Positions 7,478-15,579 of a stretch of DNA of 30,339 nucleotides are shown in pieces (position 1 is the stretch's first letter; each line of letters starts with the position of its first letter). The translations under genes were made by a program, and so were the position numbers. The notes below the pieces were generated by a model. The model saw only the letters and a list, made by a program, of their open reading frames with translations. It was not told where the DNA came from and did no database searches. Where the stretch lies: contig CAYYYI010000014.1 in NCBI GenBank assembly GCA_964475735.1, positions 1-30,339 of the forward strand. Direction: 5' to 3'. Source of the stretch: UCB2 sp964475735. Its GTDB lineage: Bacteria; Chloroflexota; Dehalococcoidia; Tepidiformales; Tepidiformaceae.

Positions 7478-8884
7478 CTAGATGATGCCGGCAGCCGTCT
7501 TCGCCTCGCGCTTCGCCGCCTCCATATCGAAGCTGCGCATGACCACGATGCGCTGGGCAGCGATGCCGCCACCGGCCTGGACAGTCGTAACCAGCTCCCA
7601 CCCGCCATAGGAGTCGGCCGTGCAATCACGCACGAGGTTGTAAAGCCTCATGCGGTCCTCGACCCTCACCCCGGGGCGGGTATGGAGATACTTCTCCAGG
7701 TAGGGCTGCAACTCCGGGTTCCTGTAGTCGGCCTCCTTTGGCAGGGTGATGACAAGCCCTCCGGCGATGTCGTGCAGCACGCGAACCATGTTGTTGAAGG
7801 TGCTGGCGGCGTAGTACTTGCCGACGTTGATGGCCACGGGGTCGGGATAGACCATACCTGTGTCGCTCACGCGGTAGTTATGGCGAGCGTTCTCGATGCT
7901 CATGCGCAGGATTTCGGCGTTGAAGACGAGCTCGGCGATCTTCTCCTGGATGTGGGAAGCGCCGGCGATGCCGTTCCATTCGGCGATGAGAGCGGCCATG
8001 CCCACCATGCGCCGCGCGCGAGCAGCGAATTCGATGAGGCTGCCAACACGCTCCCACAGGCCGAGCGAGTTGGCGTAGACGCCGGCCAACTGGGTTTCCC
8101 CGGCCAGCAAGACCCGGTCCCACGGCACGAAGACGTCATCAAAGATAACGAATCCCTCAGGGACGTTCTGGTGAACGCTCATCGGATAGTCGAAGCTGCC
8201 ATGGTCTGGCTCCGCCCAGGAGCGGTTGATGATCTTCACGCCCTTTGTGTTCACGGGCACCGAGAAGGAAACCGCATAGTCCTCCTCGCCAGCGCTCATG
8301 GACTTGGTGGGCATCACCACGAGCTCGTGAACCAGGCTCGCTGCCGAGATGTGCAGCTTCGCCCCCCGAACGACGATGCCATCCTTGTTGCGATCGATGA
8401 TTCGCAGGTAGAGGTCGGGGTCGTCCTGGTCGGCGGGTCGCCGGGAGCGGTCCCCCTTGGCGTCGGTGATCACTTCCGCGGCGCGAAGGTCATTGTCGCG
8501 GCAGTAGCGGTAGAGCCGCTCGATATTTTCAGCGTACTGGGGGTTGACGGCTGCAACAGCGCCTTTGACGTTCGAGAGAGCCATGAGCACCTGAGTGACG
8601 AGGGTGCTCGGTCCGCTGATCTCGGGCAGTTCCATCCATGCCTCGAGGTCTTTTTCGGTACGGGGAACCTGGAAGATGCGGTGAGCGGGTGTGCCATCTT
8701 CTGTTTCGAAGACCCGAATGTGGCGAGTAGCAGGGTCGTCATAGACGTAGTCAGCGGCGCAGACTTCGATGGGCTGCTGGAACCATGGATGTTGTGTTAC
8801 GTCTGGAACACGCTCACCGTTGATGTAAGTTTCGCGGCCATCGCGCAGGCTTTCGCGATACAAAGCCGGGTTCTTAAGTGCCAT
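7478..8884 (-). CDS. 4-hydroxyphenylacetate 3-hydroxylase / 4-hydroxybutyryl-CoA dehydratase family protein
   Basis: 468 aa. Shows the HpaB/AbfD architecture: an N-terminal domain (about 1-260) containing ADQDDPDLYLRI, DGIVVRGAKLH and ELVVMPT, then a C-terminal helical domain with VFVPWDRVLLAGE and AGGLVITLPKEADY. The [4Fe-4S] ligands of 4-hydroxybutyryl-CoA dehydratase (a Cys-x3-Cys pair near residue 100 and a His-x6-Cys pair near 290-300) are absent, so the dehydratase reaction is unlikely. An FADH2-using monooxygenase is the better guess. No HpaC-type flavin reductase is nearby. ATG8884 is preferred to ATG8911 because AGGAGA lies 6 nt upstream of it; this also places the palindrome 8912-8927 in the promoter region. 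That palindrome links expression to the lipoprotein at 149, which might import the substrate. Confidence 0.85.
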   Translation of the reverse strand: MALKNPALYRESLRDGRETYINGERVPDVTQHPWFQQPIEVCAADYVYDDPATRHIRVFETEDGTPAHRIFQVPRTEKDLEAWMELPEISGPSTLVTQVLMALSNVKGAVAAVNPQYAENIERLYRYCRDNDLRAAEVITDAKGDRSRRPADQDDPDLYLRIIDRNKDGIVVRGAKLHISAASLVHELVVMPTKSMSAGEEDYAVSFSVPVNTKGVKIINRSWAEPDHGSFDYPMSVHQNVPEGFVIFDDVFVPWDRVLLAGETQLAGVYANSLGLWERVGSLIEFAARARRMVGMAALIAEWNGIAGASHIQEKIAELVFNAEILRMSIENARHNYRVSDTGMVYPDPVAINVGKYYAASTFNNMVRVLHDIAGGLVITLPKEADYRNPELQPYLEKYLHTRPGVRVEDRMRLYNLVRDCTADSYGGWELVTTVQAGGGIAAQRIVVMRSFDMEAAKREAKTAAGII

Positions 8885-8911
8885 GCCGAATCTCCTGGAA
8901 TCAATGTGCAA

Positions 8912-8927
8912 CTGACACTGATGTCAG
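8912..8927. promoter_or_regulatory. Palindromic operator, copy 2
   Basis: CTGACACTGATGTCAG is a perfect 6-bp-arm inverted repeat (CTGACA-ctga-TGTCAG). On the coding (minus) strand it reads CTGACATCAGTGTCAG, differing from copy 1 at 9-24 in one base, and it sits 28-43 nt upstream of the oxygenase start. Such near-identity between two distant intergenic sites is strong evidence for a common regulator; TetR at 1741-2349 is the local candidate. The divergent spacer 8928-9158 also serves the MacA-like gene and shows no further clear element. Confidence 0.78.
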
Positions 8928-9158
8928 CGTCGAACCATCGCCGGATTCTGGCGAGGAATAAGGCGCCGTGTCAAGCGCGATGCGTGTTCACGCGGGGCGA
9001 TCGGCGCCGAATCGTAAAGGAATCGAAACACCGGGCAGGGCCCCGAAGCGTAGACTTCCGCCATCCGGCGAGCAGGGAAGCAAGTGGATTGCCCGGCAGG
9101 CGCCCGCGTCCTACGCTCCCGCAACAAAGGCACAGGTACCAACGAATGAGCTGTTGCG

Positions 9159-11027
9159 ATGTCTGTTGACGAGTACTCCGAGTCATCCCCCTGGAAGCGG
9201 CGCGCAGCAGCGCTCATGGCCCTCCTGGCCGTTCTCGGCGCGGGCTATGGCATCTACTGGTTCTTCTCCGGGAGCGAGGACGGACCCACCGCGGAGCCGC
9301 TTCAGACAACAGCCGTGCGCAAGGGCGAGCTCGTCAGCTCCCTGACCACGACGGGAACGGCCGCGTCGAGCCTGAGTAGCAGGCTCACCTTCCAGAGCTC
9401 CGGCCAGGTGAAAGAGATAAACGTCACGGTGGGGCAACAGGTCACGGCCGGGCAGGAACTCGGGCGGCTGGATGACCGGGACGCGAAACGGAAGCTCGAG
9501 ACGGCAGCTTCGAATCTGAACATCTCACGTCTGAAGCTCCAGCAGATGCTGGAGCCGCCAAAGCCCCAGGACGTGGCGGCAGCGGAGCAGTCGGTCGCCT
9601 CGGCACAGGCGCAGGTGGCGAGCGCCCGGGCCGCCCTGGACAAAGCCCTCAACCCGCCTGCTGCCGATGTCGCCGCCGTTGAGGGGTCCGTCGCCCAGGC
9701 TGAGACTGCGCTCCAGAACGCGAAGAACAACATCAACAATGCCTGGCTCTCGCTGGTGAACGCCCAGAAGAACTACTGCCAGGCGCCGGGGATAGTGATC
9801 TCGCCGTGCCACGAGTGGCACCTGCCTCTCAGCGACCAGCACATCGCCGAGCTCACCGAATGGGTGCGCGCTCCCGGTGGGCCTGCGGCGCAGGTGGGCA
9901 CGGCCACGGCCGCGGCGAACTCGCTGCTCCAGGCCAACTCCAGCTACCTGGCCGCCAGGGGCGCCGTCGAGCCAGCGGAGCGGTCGCTCGAATCGGCGCT
10001 GGCGAAGCGGACCGCCCTGCTGGGCCCGCCCGACGCGAACCAACTTGCCCAACTCAATGCTGCCGTCGCTGCGGCTGAGGCGGGGCTGGCAGCCGCCCAG
10101 GGGCGCCTTGAGTCACTCCTGAAAGGGCCGACCGCGATTGAGTTCAGCCTGCAGCGCGAGAGCCTTCGCCTGGCCGAAATCTCCCACGAGCAGGCCCAGG
10201 ACGGGGTGGACAACCTGGTGCTCAAGGCGCCCTTCGCCGGTTCAATCGGGGCTATCAGCGTCAACGTCGGCGATATGGTCGGGGTGTCGACGGCAGCGAT
10301 CACTCTCACCAACACCGCCGAGGTACGGATCGACGTGACCGTATCGGAGGCCGACGTCGGTGGGATCAAGCAGGGGCAGTTCGGGATCGCCATCTTCGAC
10401 GCGATGCCGGGACAGGTGTACCTCATCAAGATTGCCGGCGTCAGCACCGCCCCGACGGTCACCCAGGGCGTTGTGACCTACCCCGCGCAGGCGGCCATTC
10501 TCAGAGGGCAGACGCTTGCCCAGAACGCGGATGAGCTGCGAAAGATGTCCTCCGCACTGCAATCGCTCTCGGGAACGAGCGCAACGGCAGGACGTGCGCT
10601 CGGCCAGGGGACTCCCACCGCCAGCCGGACGCCGGGCGCCGGGGGCACGCCACCAGCAGGGGCCTCACCACGAACTGGCGGCGGCCTCAGCCAGGAGTCA
10701 CTTGCGCGCCTTCTGAATCCCCCTCTCCCTGCGGCGGGAATGAACGCGACCATCATCCTCGTGCTCGAAGTGAAGCCGGAGTCCCTGCTGGTGCCATCGA
10801 CGGCGGTCCGGCGGCAGGGGCGCCAGTCCTTCGTGACAATCGTGACGCCCGACGGCGCGCAAGAGCAGCGGTTGGTGACCGTCGCCGGTACGGACGGAAC
10901 CAGCTCGGCTATCTCGTCCGGCGTTTCGGAGGGCGAGCTGGTGGCCGTGACCGGCGTCGCGCCGACGGTCATCGGGGCCGCCACGCCGACGCCCCGGCCG
11001 CCGACACCACCCGGCGGGGTAAGATGA
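9159..11027 (+). CDS. MacA/HlyD-family efflux adaptor (membrane fusion) protein
   Basis: Extracytoplasmic adaptor for the ABC exporter encoded next. 622 aa, longer than the roughly 370-400 of MacA. One N-terminal membrane segment (residues 16-37). Half of a lipoyl-like domain (SGQVKEINVTVGQQVTAGQELGRLDDRDA, around 90-118), then a long alanine-rich coiled-coil hairpin (about 120-345), then the second lipoyl half (LVLKAPFAGSIGAISVNVGDMVG). A beta-barrel part follows. Two oddities: within the hairpin is a non-helical segment NYCQAPGIVISPCHEWH with two Cys, and before the conserved GMNATI strand is an insertion of about 80 residues rich in Thr, Pro, Gly and Ala. The tail is Pro-rich. It overlaps the ATPase gene by 4 nt (ATGA), indicating translational coupling. 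No TolC-like gene is present. Confidence 0.9.
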   Translation: MSVDEYSESSPWKRRAAALMALLAVLGAGYGIYWFFSGSEDGPTAEPLQTTAVRKGELVSSLTTTGTAASSLSSRLTFQSSGQVKEINVTVGQQVTAGQELGRLDDRDAKRKLETAASNLNISRLKLQQMLEPPKPQDVAAAEQSVASAQAQVASARAALDKALNPPAADVAAVEGSVAQAETALQNAKNNINNAWLSLVNAQKNYCQAPGIVISPCHEWHLPLSDQHIAELTEWVRAPGGPAAQVGTATAAANSLLQANSSYLAARGAVEPAERSLESALAKRTALLGPPDANQLAQLNAAVAAAEAGLAAAQGRLESLLKGPTAIEFSLQRESLRLAEISHEQAQDGVDNLVLKAPFAGSIGAISVNVGDMVGVSTAAITLTNTAEVRIDVTVSEADVGGIKQGQFGIAIFDAMPGQVYLIKIAGVSTAPTVTQGVVTYPAQAAILRGQTLAQNADELRKMSSALQSLSGTSATAGRALGQGTPTASRTPGAGGTPPAGASPRTGGGLSQESLARLLNPPLPAAGMNATIILVLEVKPESLLVPSTAVRRQGRQSFVTIVTPDGAQEQRLVTVAGTDGTSSAISSGVSEGELVAVTGVAPTVIGAATPTPRPPTPPGGVR

Positions 11028-11713
11028 TCCGCCTGACCGGGGTGTCGCGCGTCTACCACGCCGGGGGGTCCATCCGAGCCCTCGACGACGTCGACATCTC
11101 AATCGAGCGGGGCGAGTTCGTCGCGATCATGGGCCAATCGGGTTCGGGGAAGAGCACGCTGATGAATATCATCGGGTGCCTCGACCGGCCCACGAGCGGG
11201 CACTACCTGCTCGAGGGGCGCGATGTCGGGCGGCTTTCGGACGACACGCTGGCGCGCTTGCGCAGCCGGGAGTTCGGGTTCGTGTTCCAACAGTTCAACC
11301 TGCTCCCGCGGATGAGCGCGGTGGAGCAGGTCGAGTTGCCGCTGGTCTACCAGCAGGTGCGAGGCCGCCGGAAGCTGGCGCGCGAAGCCCTCGCCCGCGT
11401 GGGACTGGCCGACCGCATGGGCCATACGCCCACGCAGCTTTCCGGGGGGCAGCAGCAGCGAGTGGCCCTTGCCCGGGCGCTGGTGGTCAACCCGCGCGTG
11501 GTGCTGGCCGACGAACCCACGGGCGCACTCGACACCCGCACGGGCGAGGAGGTCATGCACCTGCTGCAGGCGCTGGTCCGCGAGCACCGGATAACCGTCA
11601 TCCTGGTCACGCACGAGGCAGATGTTGCCGCCTATGCCGACCGCCAAGTGCGTATGCGCGACGGCAAGATCGTGGAAGATGTCCGCAAGGAGGCCATCCA
11701 TGAGCCCGTTTGA
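11024..11713 (+). CDS. MacB/LolD-type ABC transporter ATPase
   Basis: Nucleotide-binding subunit, 229 aa, of a type VII (MacB-like) ABC system. Walker A GQSGSGKST is at 37-45, Q-loop FQQFNLLP at 88-95, signature LSGGQQQRVALARAL at 139-153, Walker B VVLADEP at 159-165, D-loop GALD and switch His197 in VTHE. The start ATG overlaps the adaptor stop, and the permease start lies 14 nt inside this gene's end, so the three genes form one operon. In this family the ATPase drives mechanotransmission across the membrane, exporting peptides, antibiotics or lipids. The substrate is not deducible. Confidence 0.95.
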   Translation: MIRLTGVSRVYHAGGSIRALDDVDISIERGEFVAIMGQSGSGKSTLMNIIGCLDRPTSGHYLLEGRDVGRLSDDTLARLRSREFGFVFQQFNLLPRMSAVEQVELPLVYQQVRGRRKLAREALARVGLADRMGHTPTQLSGGQQQRVALARALVVNPRVVLADEPTGALDTRTGEEVMHLLQALVREHRITVILVTHEADVAAYADRQVRMRDGKIVEDVRKEAIHEPV

Positions 11714-12965
11714 CGCCCTCCGCGTCGCCACCCGGGCAATCGCTGCAAATGGCCTGCGCAGTTCGCTGACGACTCTGGGGATGGTCATCGGCGTGGGCGC
11801 AGTGATCGTCCTCATCGCTGTTGGGCAGGGAGCACAGAAGGGGGTCCAGGAACAGATACGGGGACTGGGCCAGAACCTGATTTTCGTCAAGCCCGGAGCA
11901 GAGCCTGCTGGATCTACGGGAGCACGAGGTTCATCCGGTTCGGCGCGGACGCTGGTTAAGAGCGACTCCGACGCGGTGGTTGAGGCGAACATCCCGGGGA
12001 TCGCCGGGGTAGCTCCGCAGATAGCCGTCGATGGCGTTCAGGCAATCGCGGGCAGCAACAATCTGAATTTGACGCTCATAGGCACCACGCCCGAATACCC
12101 CCTGGTGAGGAGTGTCAGAGTCGCGCAGGGTGAATTCATCAGCGAGTTGGACGTCGAACGGAAGGCGCTGAACGTGGTGCTCGGTCCGCAGGTTGCCGCC
12201 GAGCTCTTCCCGGACGGCGAGCCAATAGGCCAGATCGTTCGCCTGGCCTTTGCCGGGGGGAGGGTCGGCTTCAACTTCCGGGTGGTCGGCGTGATGGAGA
12301 CCAAAGGCGGCTCGGGGACGGGCCAACAGGACGGGCAAGTCTATATCCCCGTTTCCACACTCCAGAGCCGGATCGCCTCGATCCGCAATCCGCGGGGCGA
12401 GATCAACATCCACCAGATCAGCATTCAGACCACGCCCGGCGCGGACCAGGACGCCATCAAGGCCGAGGTATCGGACATCATCAGCCAGCGCCACACGAGC
12501 GCGACACCCGATTTCATCATCCAGAGCCAGGACGACCTCGTCGGCGCGGCGAGCGAAGTCAGCCGGACTCTCTCCATCTTGCTCGGAAGCATCGCCGGGA
12601 TCTCGCTCGTTGTCGGTGGAATTGGCGTGATGAACATCATGCTCGTGAGCGTGACCGAGCGGACGCGCGAGATCGGCATCCGCCGCGCCGTGGGCGCGCG
12701 GCGGCGCGACATCGTGCTCCAGTTCGTCACAGAGGCGCTGGCGCTCTGCATCGGCGGAGGCCTGCTGGGGACGACCGTGGGCATCGGCATCGCCATCGGC
12801 GTCGATGGCCGCGAAATCGCGGGACAACAGATGGCTACGGTCGTGCAAGTTTGGAGCGTTGCCATCGCATTCGCCGTGGCAGCGGGAATCGGCGCCCTGA
12901 GCGGCATCTACCCGGCCGTTCGCGCCAGCCGGCTTGACCCGATAACCGCCCTCCGTAACGAGTAG
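11700..12965 (+). CDS. MacB/FtsX-like ABC transporter permease
   Basis: 421 aa. Membrane segment 1 lies at about 20-43 (SSLTTLGMVIGVGAVIVLIAVG), followed by an extracytoplasmic MacB-type domain (about 50-275). The FtsX-type C-terminal bundle starts with LLGSIAGISLVVGGIGVMNIMLVSV. The coupling helix reads TERTREIGIRRAVGARRRDI, diagnostic for MacB-like permeases. Two more membrane segments follow, and it ends YPAVRASRLDPITALRNE. The frame runs further upstream, but AAGGAGG sits 6-7 nt before ATG11700, which fixes the start. It is the third gene of the adaptor-ATPase-permease operon and converges on the alcohol dehydrogenase, leaving only 10 nt between stops. Confidence 0.95.
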   Translation: MSPFDALRVATRAIAANGLRSSLTTLGMVIGVGAVIVLIAVGQGAQKGVQEQIRGLGQNLIFVKPGAEPAGSTGARGSSGSARTLVKSDSDAVVEANIPGIAGVAPQIAVDGVQAIAGSNNLNLTLIGTTPEYPLVRSVRVAQGEFISELDVERKALNVVLGPQVAAELFPDGEPIGQIVRLAFAGGRVGFNFRVVGVMETKGGSGTGQQDGQVYIPVSTLQSRIASIRNPRGEINIHQISIQTTPGADQDAIKAEVSDIISQRHTSATPDFIIQSQDDLVGAASEVSRTLSILLGSIAGISLVVGGIGVMNIMLVSVTERTREIGIRRAVGARRRDIVLQFVTEALALCIGGGLLGTTVGIGIAIGVDGREIAGQQMATVVQVWSVAIAFAVAAGIGALSGIYPAVRASRLDPITALRNE

Positions 12966-12975
12966 CCGGGCCAGA

Positions 12976-13971
12976 TCACATGGTCACGACAGCTGCGCCC
13001 CTCACCTCGCCCCGGGCGAGCCGGGCAAGGGCGGCGTTCACTTCGTCCAGGGGCCATGCCTCGACCTCAGTTCGGACCGGGATCTCCGCCGCGAGCGCCA
13101 GGAACTCGGCCGCGTCGCTGCGAGTGAAGTTGGCGACGCTGCGCAACTGGCGCTCCCACCAGAGGTGCTCGTAGGCGAACTCGGGCACGCGATCGAGGTG
13201 GATAGCGTTGATTGCGACGGTGCCTCCGCGGCCGAGCGCCCTGAGCGCCGCCACGACGACATCGCCGCTGGGCGCGAAGGTGATGGCGGCGTCGAGCGGC
13301 GAGGGCGGCTGGTCGTTGTAGCCCCCGGCCCAGCTTGCGCCAAGGGTGAGGGTTCGCGACTGCTCCTCCTTCGAGCGTGTGCAGACGAACACCTCACACC
13401 CCCAATGAACGGCCACCTGGATGGCAAGCAGGGCCGATGCTCCGAAGCCGTACAGCCCAAGCCTGCCGCCCGGCTCAATGCCCGAAACCTTGAGCGAGCG
13501 GTAGCCGATAACGCCCCCACAAAGAAGCGGCGCCGCGGCGAGGTCATCAAAACCCGCGGGCAGGCGCAGGGCGAAGTCCGCTCTCACGGCGATCGCCCCG
13601 GCGAAGCCGCCGTCGCGGTCCCAGCCGGTGAAGCGTGCATCGGCGCAGAGGTTCTCTTTGCCCGCCTGGCAGTGGGCGCAGTCCCCGCAAACGCCGCCGA
13701 GCCACGCTACCCCGGCCCGTTCGCCAATATGCCACCCCTCAACGCCATCGCCAATCGCGGAAACGCGTCCGACCGCCTGGTGACCGGGGATGATGGGCAA
13801 GCGCCGCGGGGCAAGGTCGCCCTCGGAGAGCTGGAGGTCGGTGCGGCAGACTCCGCAGGCGGACAGCTGGAGGACGATCTCGCCCGGACCCGGCACAGGC
13901 TCGGGCACATCTTTGAGAACAAGGGGCGCACCGGCGATGGGGCCGGGTTTGCCGAGGACTGCGGCGCGCAT
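12976..13971 (-). CDS. Zinc-dependent medium-chain alcohol dehydrogenase
   Basis: NAD(P)-dependent alcohol/aldehyde oxidoreductase, 331 aa. Catalytic zinc ligands: C42 (CGVCRTDL), H64 (PGHQAVG) and C151 (PLLCGGVIGYRSL). Structural zinc: C95, C98, C101 and C109 in CGDCAHCQAGKENLC. Rossmann motif: LYGFGASA (173-180) in place of the usual GxGxxG. This motif and the length match, from memory, the 'zinc-binding alcohol dehydrogenase family 2' group. Gln65 replaces the glutamate nearly always found after the zinc His (GHE). TACAAT lies exactly 6 nt before the ATG, so its mRNA may be leaderless. It follows the DNA glycosylase gene by 42 nt. Confidence 0.92.
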   Translation of the reverse strand: MRAAVLGKPGPIAGAPLVLKDVPEPVPGPGEIVLQLSACGVCRTDLQLSEGDLAPRRLPIIPGHQAVGRVSAIGDGVEGWHIGERAGVAWLGGVCGDCAHCQAGKENLCADARFTGWDRDGGFAGAIAVRADFALRLPAGFDDLAAAPLLCGGVIGYRSLKVSGIEPGGRLGLYGFGASALLAIQVAVHWGCEVFVCTRSKEEQSRTLTLGASWAGGYNDQPPSPLDAAITFAPSGDVVVAALRALGRGGTVAINAIHLDRVPEFAYEHLWWERQLRSVANFTRSDAAEFLALAAEIPVRTEVEAWPLDEVNAALARLARGEVRGAAVVTM

Positions 13972-13977
13972 TGCGTG

Positions 13978-13983
13978 ATTGTA
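13978..13983 (-). promoter_or_regulatory. -10 box TACAAT, leaderless promoter candidate
   Basis: TACAAT (5 of 6 to TATAAT) ends 6 nt before the ATG of the alcohol dehydrogenase, placing the expected transcription start at or next to the start codon. The same hexamer at the same spacing precedes the genes starting at 18391 and 20838. No convincing -35. Confidence 0.55.
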
Positions 13984-14013
13984 GCTCCCCGGCGGAGTCC
14001 CAAAGCCGGGCAG

Positions 14014-14571
14014 TCAATGAACGGCCGCCATACCGTCGAGGGCTGCCGCCAGCTTCCGCAGCCAGTCGAGGCGTTCGCGGTGCCAACGGCTGGCGAGCCC
14101 GCTCGAACTTGGGATAACCCACGGGACCGTCACACCGATCCGCTCGGGCTGCGGTCCGTAGAGACGAGCGGCGAGCTCGCGGGCTGGCGCCCCCAGCGCA
14201 TGGCGCCCGAAGTGCTGGTAGATTCCCCGGCCGCTGAACACGGCCACAGCGGGCTGGTACTCGGCCAATTCGGCGTGCAGGCGGCGAGCTCCCGCGATGA
14301 TCTCTTCGCGCGTAAGCTCCTCGGCGCGGACCGTCGGACGGCAACAAAGGTCCACGAAACCGATGCCCGCCTCGTCCATGAGCATAGCATCGTCGCCCGG
14401 CCCTACGTCGCGCGCGACGAGTCCGCTCGCACTGAGCTGCCGCCAGAAGACGTTTCCCGGGCGGGCGTAGTAGTGCCCCGCCTGCGCGGAGTAGATGGCA
14501 GGGTTGTAGCCGACGAATACCAGCCGCAGGCCCGGCCGCAGGTAGTGGGGGAGACTGTCGTGCCCACCCAC
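14014..14571 (-). CDS. Mismatch-specific DNA glycosylase (TDG/MUG uracil-DNA glycosylase family)
   Basis: Removes uracil or thymine from G:U/G:T mismatches (family inference). About 185 aa. The catalytic motif region FVGYNPAIYSAQAGHYYARPGNVFW corresponds to GINPG...GH.FA.PGN.FW of Mug, with Asn as the water-activating residue. The second motif is IPSSSGLASRW, matching the MPSSSA-type loop that inserts into DNA. GIGFVDLCCRPT matches the usual GITDLV.RPT. The frame opens at GTG14580, overlapping the upstream gene's stop (GTGA), but GGAGGA abuts that codon directly. The in-frame GTG at 14571 lies 9 nt from GGAGGA and is the more likely start. Translationally coupled to the upstream unknown gene. 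Confidence 0.87.
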   Translation of the reverse strand: MGGHDSLPHYLRPGLRLVFVGYNPAIYSAQAGHYYARPGNVFWRQLSASGLVARDVGPGDDAMLMDEAGIGFVDLCCRPTVRAEELTREEIIAGARRLHAELAEYQPAVAVFSGRGIYQHFGRHALGAPARELAARLYGPQPERIGVTVPWVIPSSSGLASRWHRERLDWLRKLAAALDGMAAVH

Positions 14572-14576
14572 GCCGA

Positions 14577-15074
14577 TCACTCCTCCAGATCGAACCGCAC
14601 ACGCGGGGAGGAGAGATGCAGCGCCTTCGGGTCACCCGCGCGCCCGGGGGGCAGGACAAACACGAGCGCGATCTCGCGGCGCACGCCGAGCTCAAAGCTG
14701 AGCGCGGTCGCGGGGTCGTCTGCGGAAGGCGGTTGCGCCTCAAGCCAGTCGCCCCCGGTGGAAAGCTCAAGCGAGAAGTCGGACGCCTCCGGGCGCCAGG
14801 TCTTGTTGGTGCGGGCTTGCAGTGTGACCCTCACTTCGCTGCCGCTGTGCTGGACAGCGGCGACGCGAATCTCCTTCGCATCGCCACTGTAGCTCTCGCC
14901 CGGGCCAACTTTCGCTTCGCCGTAGATTGAGCGAAGGATGGGCGGCAGCCCATAGAACGCGAACATCGCGCCAATGACGATGCCCAGCACCGCGCCAACG
15001 CCGATGCACCCCCAGCGGCCGCGTGTGTCTTCGGGGGCGTAAGTCTCAAGGCGGCGGCGCGGCGGCGAAGTCAT
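14577..15074 (-). CDS. Membrane-anchored protein of unknown function
   Basis: 165 aa, not recognised. A basic, Pro/Arg-rich N-terminus (MTSPPRRR) is followed by one membrane helix at about residues 22-46 (CIGVGAVLGIVIGAMFAFYG). A soluble domain of about 115 residues follows with alternating beta-like stretches (EIRVAAVQHSGSEVRVTLQARTN, FSLELSTGGDWLEAQ, REIALVFVLPPG), suggesting an extracytoplasmic beta-sandwich, perhaps DUF4352-like. That assignment is weak. It lies 25 nt after the MaoC gene and overlaps the glycosylase frame. TAGCCT lies 7 nt before ATG, a possible weak leaderless promoter; GAAGG is a possible but very close ribosome site. Confidence 0.7.
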   Translation of the reverse strand: MTSPPRRRLETYAPEDTRGRWGCIGVGAVLGIVIGAMFAFYGLPPILRSIYGEAKVGPGESYSGDAKEIRVAAVQHSGSEVRVTLQARTNKTWRPEASDFSLELSTGGDWLEAQPPSADDPATALSFELGVRREIALVFVLPPGRAGDPKALHLSSPRVRFDLEE

Positions 15075-15099
15075 CCTTCAAAGGCTACATGCACCGGCG

Positions 15100-15513
15100 T
15101 CAGGCGGCCGGAGGAATGACCGTCGCCTCGCCGTCAACGACGAGCTTGCCATCCTGGTTGGTGACGGTGGTCTTGAACTTCGCCCACTTGCGCTGCTCCA
15201 TCTTCTCGGTGCACTCGACGCGCGCGGTGACGGTGTCGCCGATGAACACAGGCCCGCGGAACTGCAGGTTCTGGCCAACGTATATCGTGCCGGGGCCGGG
15301 CAGGTGCATGGCGAGGACGGTTGAGATGAACGAGGCGCTCAGCATCCCATGAGCGATGCGCTGCTTGAACATCCCCTGCGCGGCAGAGACGGCGTCAACG
15401 TGGGCGGGATTGAGGTCGCCCGTGATGCCCGCGAAGAGGTAGATGTCCGTCTCGCTGAGGGTCTTGGTGAAGGATGCGGAGTCGCCGATCTGGAGCTGGT
15501 CGTAGGTAGCCAT
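15100..15513 (-). CDS. MaoC-like (R)-specific enoyl-CoA hydratase
   Basis: Single hot-dog-fold hydratase of 137 aa, the size of PhaJ-type enzymes, which hydrate trans-2-enoyl-CoA to (R)-3-hydroxyacyl-CoA. The hydratase-2 catalytic motif is intact: TGDLNPAHVD gives D33 and H38, followed by FKQRIAHGMLSASF, the typical continuation. The C-terminal strand KWAKFKTTVTNQDGKLVVDGEATV is family-like. It sits directly downstream of the selenocysteine-containing methyltransferase (66 nt) and upstream of the membrane-anchored unknown. No clear ribosome site is seen before its ATG. Substrate chain length is unknown. Confidence 0.92.
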   Translation of the reverse strand: MATYDQLQIGDSASFTKTLSETDIYLFAGITGDLNPAHVDAVSAAQGMFKQRIAHGMLSASFISTVLAMHLPGPGTIYVGQNLQFRGPVFIGDTVTARVECTEKMEQRKWAKFKTTVTNQDGKLVVDGEATVIPPAA

Positions 15514-15579
15514 GCCCGAAGGATGGCAGACGGCCGGGGAAGGCGAAAGGGCACTTCCAGGCCCCGGGCCAGAAGTGTC

